Shown here piece by piece: positions 45,786-57,289 of a DNA stretch of 64,000 nt. Each line of letters opens with the position of its first letter. The first letter of the stretch is position 1. The notes below the pieces were generated by a model. It saw only the letters and a list, made by a program, of their open reading frames with translations, ran no database searches and was not told the origin of the DNA. The translations under genes and the position numbers were made by a program. The stretch is taken from the NCBI RefSeq assembly GCF_000237925.1, contig NC_031502.1, forward strand, positions 14,682,434 to 14,746,433, written 5' to 3'. Source of the DNA: Schistosoma mansoni. Its lineage: Eukaryota; Platyhelminthes; Trematoda; Strigeidida; Schistosomatidae.

Positions 45786-47048
45786 CACCAGGTCACCAAA
45801 TTGAAATGAGCTTAATACAAATCGATCAGATTTGGAATCCAACGCCCCTACATCCTTCAACTTTGGTCAATTAACAGCACAACTGAACCACTATTAAAAA
45901 TCACTGGTGCGTATCTGTCTTACTTTCGATTGATCAGACTCCACAGTTCAAGTTTTCTGATGGAAATTTCAGAATGTTTATCTCGAGAATATTCATTAAC
46001 AACCACTGGGTCACTAACTTACATGCAGAGAGTTTTCAACTTGAAGGTAGTTTAACCTCTAAATGTGGTTTGAATATGTGAAACGTGGTATTTAGTTGAA
46101 GTAGTTAAAAATTATTGTGCTCAATACGAAACCAAAGGACCCTGAGAACAATCACGTTTGGAGCCATTAGCGTCTTGTACTCCGGGGTTTTAAAAAGCCT
46201 CTAAGCTAATAAAACTGTCGTCCAAATAAGTTGTGCTTTGGTGAGCACTGAAAATTAGGAAACTGGCTTGAACATCTTAAAATCCTAATATGCTTCCTTT
46301 TATAAAATGGTCCAGATTCCAACAGCATAAGTTAGTTGTCTCAACCCAATCACACTCAAGCCTAATCTTAGTAGCGCATGTGTAATTGTGAAGTCTATTA
46401 ACCCTCTTAGTTGGACCTCACGTTGATAGAGTTTTGTAAGATCATAGAAAAGTAGCCCCACATATCACCAATACAATACAAAGTATCCGAAGATACCCTT
46501 TGATACTTTCAATTTTCATTAACAGTTCATCTATATCGTATTTCATTTTATTCCTATTTCTTGGATGCCTCCCTAATTTAATCTGTTAACATGGTTAGCT
46601 TCAGAATTTAATTTTACATACCACTGATTTAGTACAAATATTTAATTTATATCATTGTTAGAAAGAACCTGAATTAGCCTTTTGTTGATAATTTTGACTA
46701 AACTTTGATCAGTCTTTGTTGATATATACACCCGGTGCTGAATGTCTTGACATAGGTATTCTCGCAGGTTTTTGTAGATTGTATGGACTTGAGGCTAACA
46801 GTAGATTTCAAGACTCGCGTTTAATCCCATTTGAAATCCGTTAGCTATTTGTACATCTATTCTAGTATTGTAGTTCGGACCAAGACTCAAACCTGGTACC
46901 TTTCGCATACAAAAACCCAAAATGATATTCGCTAAAAGTTTGAATACATGCCTGAGTTCTTAACAATCCTACTTTTGGTTTTTATACGAGCAACAAAATA
47001 CATCAATAAATGTAGCACGAATTGAATTATTAAATACCTTTCACTTAC
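45786..47048. other. CFAP53 intron, remainder
   Basis: No open frame or repeat recognised between copy B and exon 2. Confidence 0.5.
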
Positions 47049-47228
47049 CGAAGACGCTGGTCATACTTTTCAAGAGCAATTTTTTCATCTGCTTCTTTCT
47101 TCTGTTTTTCTAGCAATTCGGCTTGTGCCCTCATAGACTTCAGACGCTCAGCTTTTTCCTCACCTGCTGTTTTACACTCTTTTAGAATTGCTCTTTCATC
47201 GTTCATCAGTACAGTTTTTAAATGTTCT
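47049..47228 (-). CDS. CFAP53: CFAP53 exon 2
   Basis: The acceptor is GAAACTTCTAG and the donor is CG|GTAAGT (180 bases). It completes a codon from exon 1 and leaves in phase 2. It encodes EHLKTVLMNDERAILKECKT and KIALEKYDQRLR with a run of Glu/Lys heptads. The intron before it is only 48 bases. Confidence 0.87.
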
Positions 47229-47276
47229 CTAGAAGTTTCAGAGTTGATATTATTTTATCCCTAACTGTAAATTTAC

Positions 47277-47476
47277 TTTTTCTTACTAAGTTCTTCAGCT
47301 TCCTCGGATTTCGCCTTCCGATACCGTCGAAGTGTCTCTGCATTGATTTGATTTTCAAGTTTGTCGTTTTCCCATTTAGCTAGTTCTTTCAATCTGTCTA
47401 CATCGCTAATTGCTTTAGATAATTGAGATTTAAACTCGTTAATTTTATGTATTTTATTCCATAAATTGGCTGACAT
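47277..47476 (-). CDS. CFAP53: CFAP53 exon 1 (start of the protein)
   Basis: CFAP53 (CCDC11) is a coiled-coil microtubule inner protein of ciliary and flagellar axonemes, needed for motile cilia and left-right patterning in vertebrates. In a fluke it would serve sperm, flame cells and larval cilia. The seven exons sum to 1494 bases, exactly 498 codons with the stop, so 497 residues against about 514 in human. I chose ATG 47476 because TAA lies in frame 30 bases upstream. The exon reads SANLWNKIHKINEFKSQL and ends with donor AA|GTAAAT. A possible acceptor AG at 47485-47484, 7 bases before the ATG, could mark a 5'UTR intron or a spliced-leader site. A further 5' exon cannot be excluded. Confidence 0.83.
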
Positions 47477-47483
47477 AGGTCCG

Positions 47484-50059
47484 CTGTTATTTGTTTCAAG
47501 CTTTTATGCATAAGAATTGTAATGAAAAGTAAAATATACTACGTTTTGAGAGTTACATAAGAATCGAACCTCCGGTAAAAAGATAAGACCTAAGGATTAT
47601 TAATCTTGACGAAGTTTTCTATTCAACAAACACTTTCTTAACAACTTGCATGTTAGTATTAATGTTATTTTTCTCTGATCAAATAAAACAATTTGGCTCG
47701 TTGAGATTCAATAAAAATGATTCGTTAGGTTGTTTGCTACCAATCAGCTAACGAACTAAAATGACTGGTAAAGATATTTACCAGTCACTGATAAATATGG
47801 CTTTTCTAGAGTCAAAGAATAGTAATTTAAATGGTGGTTGCCGCATATGACGGAAATAATCTCAGCTTCAGTATGTATTTGGCAAACGTTTACTATCCTT
47901 GTCCAGTCATCAACCAATCGATAGATAGTTCACATCAAATTGCACTAGCTGCAGATTTGTGCACAAAATCCATCTCCACACTTGAGAGTGTGTTTTATTC
48001 GCCCAATCGATATTTTCCTCTTATTCCTATTTCCCTTAAATTCGAAGCTAGGTCAAATCATCAACTTTCTATTTGACTATCTCAGTTTGGCGATCAATGT
48101 TCATCGTGTATTCTTCATATCATAGTCCTTCGATTTTAGGTATGGATTTCGACAAATACTTATCCACCTTTTGAAAATATTAAAATATGAACCCGGTCAC
48201 ACTCCTTTTAGAGACAGTCCTGTGATAAAACTCTGATTGTTGAAGTCCTTCCAATAAGTTTGTTAACGTCGCCAAAACTTCAGCAACAATTACGTCACCA
48301 CTGACCTCTTCAACCCAAAATAACAGACTTCAAAAGATATAAGTATTAGGTGGTCTTTGAGTCGATCTAAAAGTGGGAACTGACAAAACTCCACTAAACC
48401 TATCATCTGACTTGTAATTCGGGCAGATATATTTACCTGACATGAATAAATGATTTTTGATAAGATCAGAAATGTCTTTATTCTTAGACTGGTGACTGTT
48501 ACTTGGTAAAAAATTACAAACATTAATATGGGTTGATTAAATGGTAATTACGCACAGGGATTTCTTGCCTGGCTGCGTCACAGATGCATATTTATAAGAC
48601 TGTGCACGGACAAATTTGACTCAAAGAAACAGAGGAGAAACGCCTGTGAGGTGTCGCTTTTGTTTCAAATGGTGTCTTAATGTGATTAATTTTATACGCT
48701 TTCTGTAAGCCTAATAATGCCTTAATTCTGGACAGATTATAAATCACCTATTGACTGGTCATTATATTGATATATGAAACCTAGATATCACTGTTGTAAG
48801 AAAACCCCCAGAACTGACAAAACAGCCAACTTGTAGACCATAATTTCCAAACTTTCTCTAGACGTTCCCATATACCGAACATTTTGGGTCAGAGGCTGGT
48901 TTCCTCTGTCTACGGCATTTGAACAGCATGTATTATTGATCTAACCTGTTTCGTCAAAATGTAATGCATTAAATTTACGGTCTCTGTGCTTTACAAGTTT
49001 GCAATTCCCTATTGATTCATGCCTCTTCTTTATTCAGCTCAAAGTTCTACCCACTAAGACATATTATTTATGCCTCATATGTAAAGGCTTCATGGTGGTG
49101 TTCATGTATCTCCGAAGATCGATTACTACTTAACCTCTTAACCCGCGATCAAATTTAAAGTGACGAAAATCATGTTTTAGATAAATGCGAATCAGTATCA
49201 TCTCAATTAAAAAACCTAGTTCAAATGAGATCAGTGATAAATAATAAAATCTGTTTAAAAATCGGTACCTAAACGTTTAGTTTCTAACTCACACTCCCTT
49301 ATTCAAATCATCAAGCTAAGGAATCCTTAGGTATTATATAGTAGTCACAGTTGGTCTTGTCTGTAAACCATCTATGTAAATTAATAAACCTTTAAAGATT
49401 ACTCAGAATGCTTAAAATACAGTCAACAGTTTGACTTCTAAGAAATAAGTGTTGAAATCCATAATGTGTTAAGAATGGTAACTTTACAAGTCTGAGGAAT
49501 CTACTCCTCGAGAAACTTTCTTTATAAAGAGTTATGATAAACCAACTTCGTCGTCTGAACGTTTGTTTAGACACATGAAATTGACAAATAATCTCACACA
49601 TACAAGTTATTCAGACAACTCTGGAGGACCCGTTGTTCTTTTGTGTTTGATATCTCTGTCACGAGTTTGTACAAACCAATTGTTTTCTTCGGGCTCTCCG
49701 CTTGTTATTTGAGTACGGCTCCAGGTTTTCAATAATGCCTAGTTGGCAGTAGTCTAGCCAATCAAATGCACTAACTATAGTCTGCTTGGTTGATATTTAT
49801 GGATTTGTATATCTTGTGATTTCACTGAGTAAGTTTGTCTCAGGGCAGTAGGGATTCTGGATACCAGCACCTAGCACATTACCAGGGAGGAGGTCGGTTG
49901 ATTGAAATGTGTGAATAATAAATTGGTGATTCGAGTGAAAAGAAAATAAGAACTTTCCAAAAGCAAATAAGCAATTCACTTAACTGACAATGTGTAAGAA
50001 GACGGAATCGAATGAATAAAATGGAGAACAAATATGAGAATAAGATGGATAGGGAGTTG
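47484..50059. other. Upstream of CFAP53; no other gene recognised
   Basis: This stretch should hold the CFAP53 promoter, but I see no clear element. Open frames of 60-80 codons (47831-48076 plus, 48290-48523 minus, 49392-49601 minus) have no motif. Confidence 0.4.
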
Positions 50060-50400
50060 TTACCGGCGTGACGAACTTTGGGAGGTGTAACAGACTCAGA
50101 CTGTCGAATACGAATATGGCTAGTAGTGATTGAGTATGTGTTTTTTCAAGTCTCCTCTAAGAGCTGTCTACTATCATTTTAGCTGGGAGAGAATTCCAAA
50201 TGGGGGAAACTCTTGGTGAAAAGAAGTGAGGGTGTGCCTGAGTGTCCGACCTTTGATGAAGGATGTTTTGAGGAGCCAAGTGATGATGATTCGGAAATAT
50301 GCTCGTGTCGCGGTAGCCTGGTGTCCTTAATGTGTTGTACATCATTTGCAGGATTTATTTCAAGCTTAAGCACCTTTATGAGCTAGATATGCTGTATAGT
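50060..50400 (-). mobile_element. C-terminal fragment of a CR1/Jockey-like LINE
   Basis: Two overlapping minus-strand frames share one homology. The first reads ANDVQHIKDTRLPRHEH and the second continues FFSPRVSPIWNSLPAKMIVD. The pattern 'FxxRVxxxWNSLPxxVV' is the usual C-terminus of non-LTR retrotransposons of the CR1/Jockey type. A frameshift near 50250 and a stop right after VDSS show decay. It differs from the RTE-type LINEs elsewhere in the window. Confidence 0.6.
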
Positions 50401-50782
50401 TTAAATATGTCGAGCTGTGATAAACCGTACACTCACCTAAACTCCAGATCTCAATTTAGGATGACCTGAAATCAAGAAGTATTTAAGAGGGTCAATACTC
50501 TGTTTCTATAACAAAGCGCAGCAAAACTAAGGATCTCAAGGTCATACAATGCCAATTTTCCTCAAGCCTGTTGTGCCCGAAGTTTTGTGATTAAATCGTT
50601 CACCTAAAATGTTTAGATCCATTTTACAGTATAGTCATTATTTACCTATTTGAGAATCTAGCGGTCTGTTATATTTTTGGCTTTCATTCAAATTTTCGGT
50701 CCGTGGTAAAAGGAGTATTCCCCTTAACGCAGTTGCAGATAACGGCAGCTGTTTGCAGTGAGATTTCCAATCAAAATCATAA
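50401..50782. other. No feature recognised
   Basis: Short AT-rich stretch between a LINE fragment and an LTR remnant, with only chance open frames. Confidence 0.45.
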
Positions 50783-51068
50783 GGTGGTAAATAAACCCCC
50801 AACATAAATAGTTTCGACATTTGATGCTGACCTCATTAGTTTTAACAGAAACATCTAAGTGAAGGCTTTTAGTCACACAACCTCAGCAGGCCATAAGTGA
50901 GTATGCCATGCTATGCAGCTCTTACAACCGTTAGCCAGCTTAGATTAAACGTTTCAATTATATTTTCGAACTTCTTCATTTCTGACTTCTGATTTGATGG
51001 GGTTGGCATACTTCGATTATAGAGGTTTTACGTGTAAAGGTATTGTCAAACTCCGAATACCTGTAGCA
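50783..51068 (+). repeat. Old solo LTR remnant, Boudicca-like
   Basis: Aligns collinearly with the LTR at 21.5 kb: GGTAAATAAACCCCCAA, CGACATTTGATGCTGACC, GTGAAGGCTTTTAGTCA, CTGACTTCTGATTTGATGG, TTCGATTATAGAGG, with many substitutions and small deletions. This is one of several LTR copies of different ages in the window. Confidence 0.7.
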
Positions 51069-51264
51069 TATTTAACAATAAATTAAGTTTTCTGGTAACT
51101 TATTACGCAAATAAGTTACTGTACATATGGTCTTGATTATATTTTCATTTCAGATCACTATATTGATTATTTTTCTGCTTTCATCCGACCTATCAGACTT
51201 TGTCTCATAGGATATTGTAGGCTTATGGTCCATTGAGTTAGTAGTACAGAGAGAACCTTAAAAA

Positions 51265-52530
51265 TTGCTGTAGTTTGGTACGTTTAATGTGTACAATAAT
51301 GACACCCAACTTTGAGATCAACAGACCGGATTCTGTAAAGATCGGTCGTGCACAGACCAAAATAGCGACATTACGGATCATTATTCAACAATCAACTAAG
51401 TGGAACCCATCATCATACATCAACTTCATTGACTATGAGAAGGCATTTGACAGCATGGATAGGAGAACCGTGTGGAATCTTCTCCGACACTGTGGTGTAC
51501 CTGAGAAGATTGTCACAATCACACAGAATTCTTGTGATGGACTACACTACAAAGTCTTGGATGATTGGCTGCTGACAGACACATACTATGTGAAGACCGG
51601 CGTCGGACAAGGCTGCTTACTCTCCCCCTTCCTCTTCCTTCTGGTAGTCGAGTGGTTTATGAAGACCTACACATCTGAGGGGAAGCACGGAATACAATGG
51701 ACAGCTTGGATGCACTAGACGATTTGGACTTCAAAGATTATCTGACCCCTCTATTTCATACAAACCAACAAGTGCAGGTCAAGACAGACAGTTTAGCAAA
51801 AGCTTCTGCAGCAGTAGGTCTACACATACACAAGGGAAAAAGCAAGACCTCAAGTACAACAGGGAGAGCACCAACCCAATCACACTTGATAGAGAACCTC
51901 TGGAAGAGGTGAAAACTTACATGTATCTGGACGGCATCGTCGATGAACAAGGAGAATATGATGTAAATGGCAATGCAAGGATTGGCAATGCCAGGGCTGC
52001 ATTCCTACAATTGAAGAACATATAGAATTCAAAACAACTTTCAACCAACATCAAAGTCGGAATCTTCAATACGAACGTCAAGACAGTCCTACTGTACAGA
52101 GCTGAAACTGAGAGAACTACCACAACCATCATCAAAAATTTATAAGTATTTACAAACAACTGTCTATGCAAGATACTCAATGTGCGTTGGTCGGATACCA
52201 TAAGCAACAGTCTACTATGGAAGAGAAAAAACCAGCTTCCAGCTGAGGAGGAAGTTAGGAAAAGACGCTGGAAGTAGATAGAACGTACATTACGGAAATC
52301 ATCAAAAGGCATCACGAAGCAACCGCTAACTTGGTATCATGAAGTGAAACGGAAAAGAGGAAGAAGAACGTACACATCGCACCGAGATCTGGGACTAGAC
52401 ATGAAAAGAATGAATATCAACTGGAAAGGACTGGAAAGGATTGTCGACGACAGAGTGGATGGAGAATGTTGGTGGGCGTCCTATGCTTCTCCACGAAGGA
52501 TAAGAAGTATGAGAAAGTACTTTTAAATAG
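51265..52530 (+). mobile_element. 5'-truncated SR2-like RTE LINE
   Basis: Starts inside the reverse transcriptase. It has YINFIDYEKAFDSMDRRTVW, then GVPEKIVTITQNS, VGQGCLLSPFLFLLVVEWFM and GKHGIQWTAWM, then several frame changes. The C-terminal landmarks are [11 protein letters not shown] and, in other frames, KRKRGRRTYTSHRD and RVDGECWWASYASPR. It lacks the endonuclease, as expected for incomplete reverse transcription. The aspartate pair of the active site is altered (DFKDYL in place of DFADDL). It preserves a Trp (GIQWTA) where the copy at 40.2 kb has a stop. Confidence 0.85.
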
Positions 52531-52779
52531 TTGTTGGGTTTTGTAAACTTGTCTTCTGTGTGGTAAGCTCATCTTTGTAATTTATATCGATTTTGTTATA
52601 CACGTTGCCATTAGTGTATAAATGTTGATCATGTAAAAAAGTTTGTAAAGGTTCCAGGTCGTTTACCATTAAAACAAGGTGGACCATAACCAGCTGATCT
52701 GGACAGAATGGTGGATTCGTTATCGCTCACCACTGTCTGCAGCAGTACTCCACACTTATTGAAGAATTTGATTGCTAAT
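52531..52779. other. Junction between LINE and older Gypsy remnant
   Basis: No feature recognised. It may hold the decayed gag end of the Gypsy copy that follows. Confidence 0.35.
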
Positions 52780-55030
52780 ACAAACAAGCCCCATTCATTT
52801 ATTCTAGACACTGGTAGCACATGGTCAATTATTTCTAAGGGAAATTTGTTGTTGCTTTGTATTGGTGTCCGTTTATAACCTACAATTAGTGTAACTGCTG
52901 AAATCACTGGCACCAGTTGCTCATTATTGGTACAGTTACCATTTCATCGAAGAAAGAAGAGGGTAGTTGTGTCACTACTCTTTTCCTAGTTAGTGAGTGT
53001 AGTCCATCTGTATCTAGGTTAAGATCTCTGAATGTACGCATTTCTTTATGCAGTGATTCTTCTGACAGTACTTTAATCAAAGATCTAGTCTTACGATGCT
53101 CGTAGGCTGTGGGAGGAGTGAAAATTCACCCAGTACAATTAAAATCAAAAGGTGAGCCCAGCTTTTTGAAGCGTAGACTGGTTCCATGTGACTCAAAAGA
53201 GGCCGTCAAGAATGAGCTTGATACACTGTTTGGAAAACGGGTAGTAATCCCAGTTGATTTGTTCCGTTGCACTACTCCCATTATGGCTCCACTAAGGACG
53301 AGTGGAGAAACACCTCAAATTTTGTGGTGAGAACCGCCTGACACTAGATACTCGTCTATTGCGGCAGAGTTGTACCACTGAGGGAACTTAATATATTCCA
53401 TGCAAATTACGAGGGTCAAAGTGCTGTTCTAAAATTGGCCTGGAAGACGGGTATTTGCGAATTTCACTGGATGAAATCTCTAGTGAACTAACTACTGTTA
53501 ACACACCATTCGGGCTGTTCAGATGCAAATTCCTATCTTTCGGACTAAATGGACCAGAAGGATATAACTTAGAGCATTGAAGGTCTTGAAGGTGTCAAAT
53601 AGTGTCATAGTGTCATTTCATACTGAAAACACTGAGTTGCATAATTAACGTCCTTTCAAATTATTTATACATCGAATTCCACCCAAGTGTCAGTTTCAAC
53701 TTAATTCTATTGACTCTGTAGGTTATACTGTAGATGCTGAGGCCTTTGAACCTGACACGAGTCGCCCAGCTCCGTTGATTCAAACACAGTCACATACGGA
53801 TATCTCGCCACTAAGATCATGGATTGGCTCTCTTCAATTTTATTTAAGATTTATTTCTAACTTTACAAAAGTATTATCTCCAATTTTCCAGTTGATTCTA
53901 GTTAAAAGTTTGTATGAAAACAGCCACACTTTTGCAGCGTTACATTGATGCGGTTCTGGAACAGAATGTCAAACATGTTATTTTTATTTGGAGACGATTA
54001 GGCAAGAGTGAACAACGATATTCTTAGATCCAGAAAGAGGCCTTAACAGTGGTTTGGGAGGTAGCTAGACTGATCAAATACTTGTTTGGTTTAAAATCCC
54101 ATATTGTAATTGATCCCAGGCGTTAAAGTTTATTAACTACTCAACTAAGTCACTCAATCAATCACTTACTACCATGGTTCAGAGATAAAATTTAGAGTTG
54201 AATACTTATGATGTCACCATCGAGCATGGAGTGGCTAAAAGAATTTCTTCATGCAGATTTTCTATCACGCTATCCGTGTACTGAAAACCACCTAACCATT
54301 ACCTGTTGATATAATAAAACTTGTGAAGGATACTCGTAAATATTTTGGGAGTCATAAGTGCAGTGAAAAGAGGTCGGAATATTCAGCAGAAGAGTATATT
54401 TCCTAAGTTCTACAGAAGAGGAAAAGATAGATTACTACATCTTGAATATTTTTTGTGCATCGATCATAGAGCAGTCGTCACCCTTACGTTCGGATCTTCA
54501 CTATTAGACGGCCTTCATTCGGCTTATCTGGGGGCACAGAAAATGGAATTACTTGCTCGTCAAACTTGTAAGTGGCCTTATATTGACACTGATCTAGGTT
54601 CAAAAGTGAAAAACTGTCCTGCTTGTTTACATAATCTCTCATACAATAAAGCAGCCTTTAGTCTTTTGTTTGAATCTTGGATTGTGACAACGTATTCATA
54701 CCAGTTACTGTGGTCCACTTTTAGTTTTGGTTATTATGGATTGGCATTGTAAGTAGTCATAGGTGGTAGTATTGAATAGTCATAGTGGGAAGTTTACTCA
54801 AAGAGTGATGTGGAGGAAATTCAGTGGTGAAGGGATACCCAGTGTATTAGTTACTGGTAATGTAGCTCATTTCACAGTGATGGATTTTAACAGCTGTTTT
54901 AACGATTTCGGATGCCGTCATCTATCTACGGCTTCACGATATCCTCGGTCTAACTGTTTATCAGAAACTTTCGTCCGGACCTCAACGAGCGCCATCAAAC
55001 CACTGAATGCAAGTAAATTACTTTAGTATC
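52780..55030 (+). mobile_element. Old Gypsy retrotransposon remnant (second lineage)
   Basis: The pol domains follow in order but in broken frames. The protease site is FLDTGSTWSI (about 52800-52830). The reverse transcriptase is represented by FLKRRLVPCDSKEAVKNELD and VIPVDL (53170-53260), then NTPFGLFRCKFLSFGLNGPE (about 53500-53560). RNase H has EALTVVWEVARLIKYLFG (about 54030-54080) and HADFLSRYP (54250-54280). The integrase zinc part is KMELLARQTCKWPYID with NCPACLHN (54540-54640), and the core is FSGEGIPSVLVTGNVAHF, GCRHLSTASRYPRSNCLSE (54815-54970). The wording resembles K02A2.6-type Gypsy elements rather than the CsRn1 clade. No LTRs were found. Confidence 0.8.
54345..55026 (+). pseudogene. 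Integrase remnant of the old Gypsy
   Basis: Two frames (54345-54752 and 54763-55026) cover the zinc-binding region and the core domain. The second catalytic aspartate, normally in 'TDNG', is replaced (TGNV), so the enzyme would be dead even with the frame intact. The glutamate of 'NGLAE' is represented by NCLSE. Confidence 0.75.
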
Positions 55031-57085
55031 TATCTTACCATATTGGTTGTTGTGACAGGGATCAAACCGATTGGAAAAGTTACTGTTCAGGTATACTCTG
55101 TTTTGTTTGTAATCACATCAATTTCCCGGTTCTGTTCGTCTGTTTTGTCCAATACAGTTTTCCACTTTGCCAGACTTATGTAGTTGTTAACCTCTGAATT
55201 TCGTTATCCCCAAATGAGGTAAGTTACTGATAGTTCTCCACTACAGATGTAGTTGTATTTCTTCGCATTTTTGAATTAATAAGTCAAACCTCAGGTCGAG
55301 GGTGAGATCGATTTCAATAAAATGTATATTCCCATAGGAGATGATAAAACCCTTTCTCTGTGCATAGAACAAATTAAGAAAACACGGCACTATTTGTTCA
55401 GTTAATCCCTGACTCAAAGTAACATCTATTAGGCATTTACTTCGAAAAATGAATGGACTCCTAGAATCACCAGTAAATACACGATCAGCGATAACAACAA
55501 TTAACATGAATTTGGTATTACAATTGAAGAATACGAGGGGCTATGTGGTTTGTTACATGACGGTAATATCTCTAATGATGATTTATCCCACAAAAAACAC
55601 CATGCAAAGGAGATCACGTAAAAATAATATGGAGATGTTTGAAATAAAATTACTTTGCAAACAACTTTTGTCATTACTTGCAATTGTTCATAATTCCATT
55701 CAATGTATACAAACGCGAAACTGACTAAAGAAATTTGTTTAAATCGACTTTATTCATCCTGTTCACTTTTCGCATGTCCTACGTTTACTAGATACACATA
55801 AATCTCCATTTTTCGCGTGTTAAGAATCAAACCAAACATGATGAAATATTAACGTGTATTTCTCGATCACTTGCTACCGTTTTGTTTCTGATTTATCTTT
55901 CGGCCTACCAATAACTTATTACTCTTGGTAACCTTCGGCGCACGACGATCCTACTCAATTTGGTATCGAACCAATGTCGCGTTGATTCTGATGTGAGAGT
56001 GGTGTAGTGACAGTGGGCTCTAACCGCACATTCCGCAAAACTGAACACGAGGCACTTGAGAAACTTGATTTTCAATATTTAACGGGGAGAAAAACCCAAC
56101 GATGAAGAAGGCGAGAAGATTGAATTCAGTTGTTTTGATGGCATGGCTCAATCTTGGGTGTTGTCTTATCTCTTCTCTTCATACCAAATATGTTGTACAA
56201 TCTTCAGTCTAAATGTGTTCTCCATCATATATTGGTGGTTGTTACGATTGGATGTGTCAGTGTAGACAATGATGGGATGTCCACGTAAGATCTTATGGAT
56301 TAGGCTGTTACATCATAACAAATCTTCAATTTTAGGATTGGGTCTATTATCAGAGCAGTACCAGTAACAAGATAGACCATAATTCCACACGTATGCACAC
56401 CTCGTTTTGACTTAGTTGGCTATTGCTTTCCAACTGCTTATTAACAACCCCGTTGCATATGTTTGAGCTCACGTCATACAGAATATTCCCTGTCAACAAA
56501 ACAAGAATACTTTGGGTCCTTGTTTGACATTCCTTGGAATTATCTTTCTTGCACTAATATAACTATTAATATGTATTTTAACCTATGAATTTACATGCCT
56601 TTGATAATAACAGGTAACTCATGTATCGTGTTTAGATTTGTTTCTCTGTTCTAGTAATCCATTCTTGTTATACATTTTGAAGTAAAAACTGAGTTAGGAT
56701 ATTTTTACATTTGTATTGGTCCGCCAATATTGTTTGGTGATCCGAAATTTATTTTGATGTGTTGTCCTTTATTTACTACTGTGTTACAAATATTTTTACT
56801 TTTGTTCATAATGTACCCAAATAAACATAAAGAACGCCAACTCGAAAGATTCTCCCGACGTTCTCGAACTTCCTAGACCTGCTACCACAACCATTAGTAC
56901 AATGGATTAAAATGGTACTACATCTATATGATGCGAACAATTCTAGAATTTTGTTCGCTGAAGTTATGACTTCAAACCATTGGTGCACATGAGACCCAGG
57001 ATCCTGATGGAACAAATGAAGTACGAATATATTGTTGGTCGCGGGCTACCTTAGGACTGCATCTCCTAAAGCTGCTCTACCTTAA
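55031..57085. other. No gene recognised; probably decayed repeats
   Basis: Mixed composition with a few overlapping frames (55241-55507 minus, 55449-55724 plus) and no motif. Parts may belong to the 3' end of the old Gypsy copy, but I cannot show it. Confidence 0.35.
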
Positions 57086-57289
57086 AGTGGTTCGAACTAT
57101 TAGTCATAGGCTCGAAGAGTGGCTTCTTAAAGAAACCATCTGCTTCAGTTTTGGCACAAGACCACTATGCCAAGAAACACACACAAACACACACTCTAAC
57201 TACTTGACGTTTGCCTTTATTTTACAGCGCGTCACTCGTCTGTTCTTTTATTCCCGCTTCGTATATTTCATTATTCTTCAGCCCTACAG

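Noticed and set aside
47831-48076. 81-codon frame as a possible small gene upstream of CFAP53
   Set aside because: No motif, no signal peptide and no supporting exon; chance frames of this size are common in the window.
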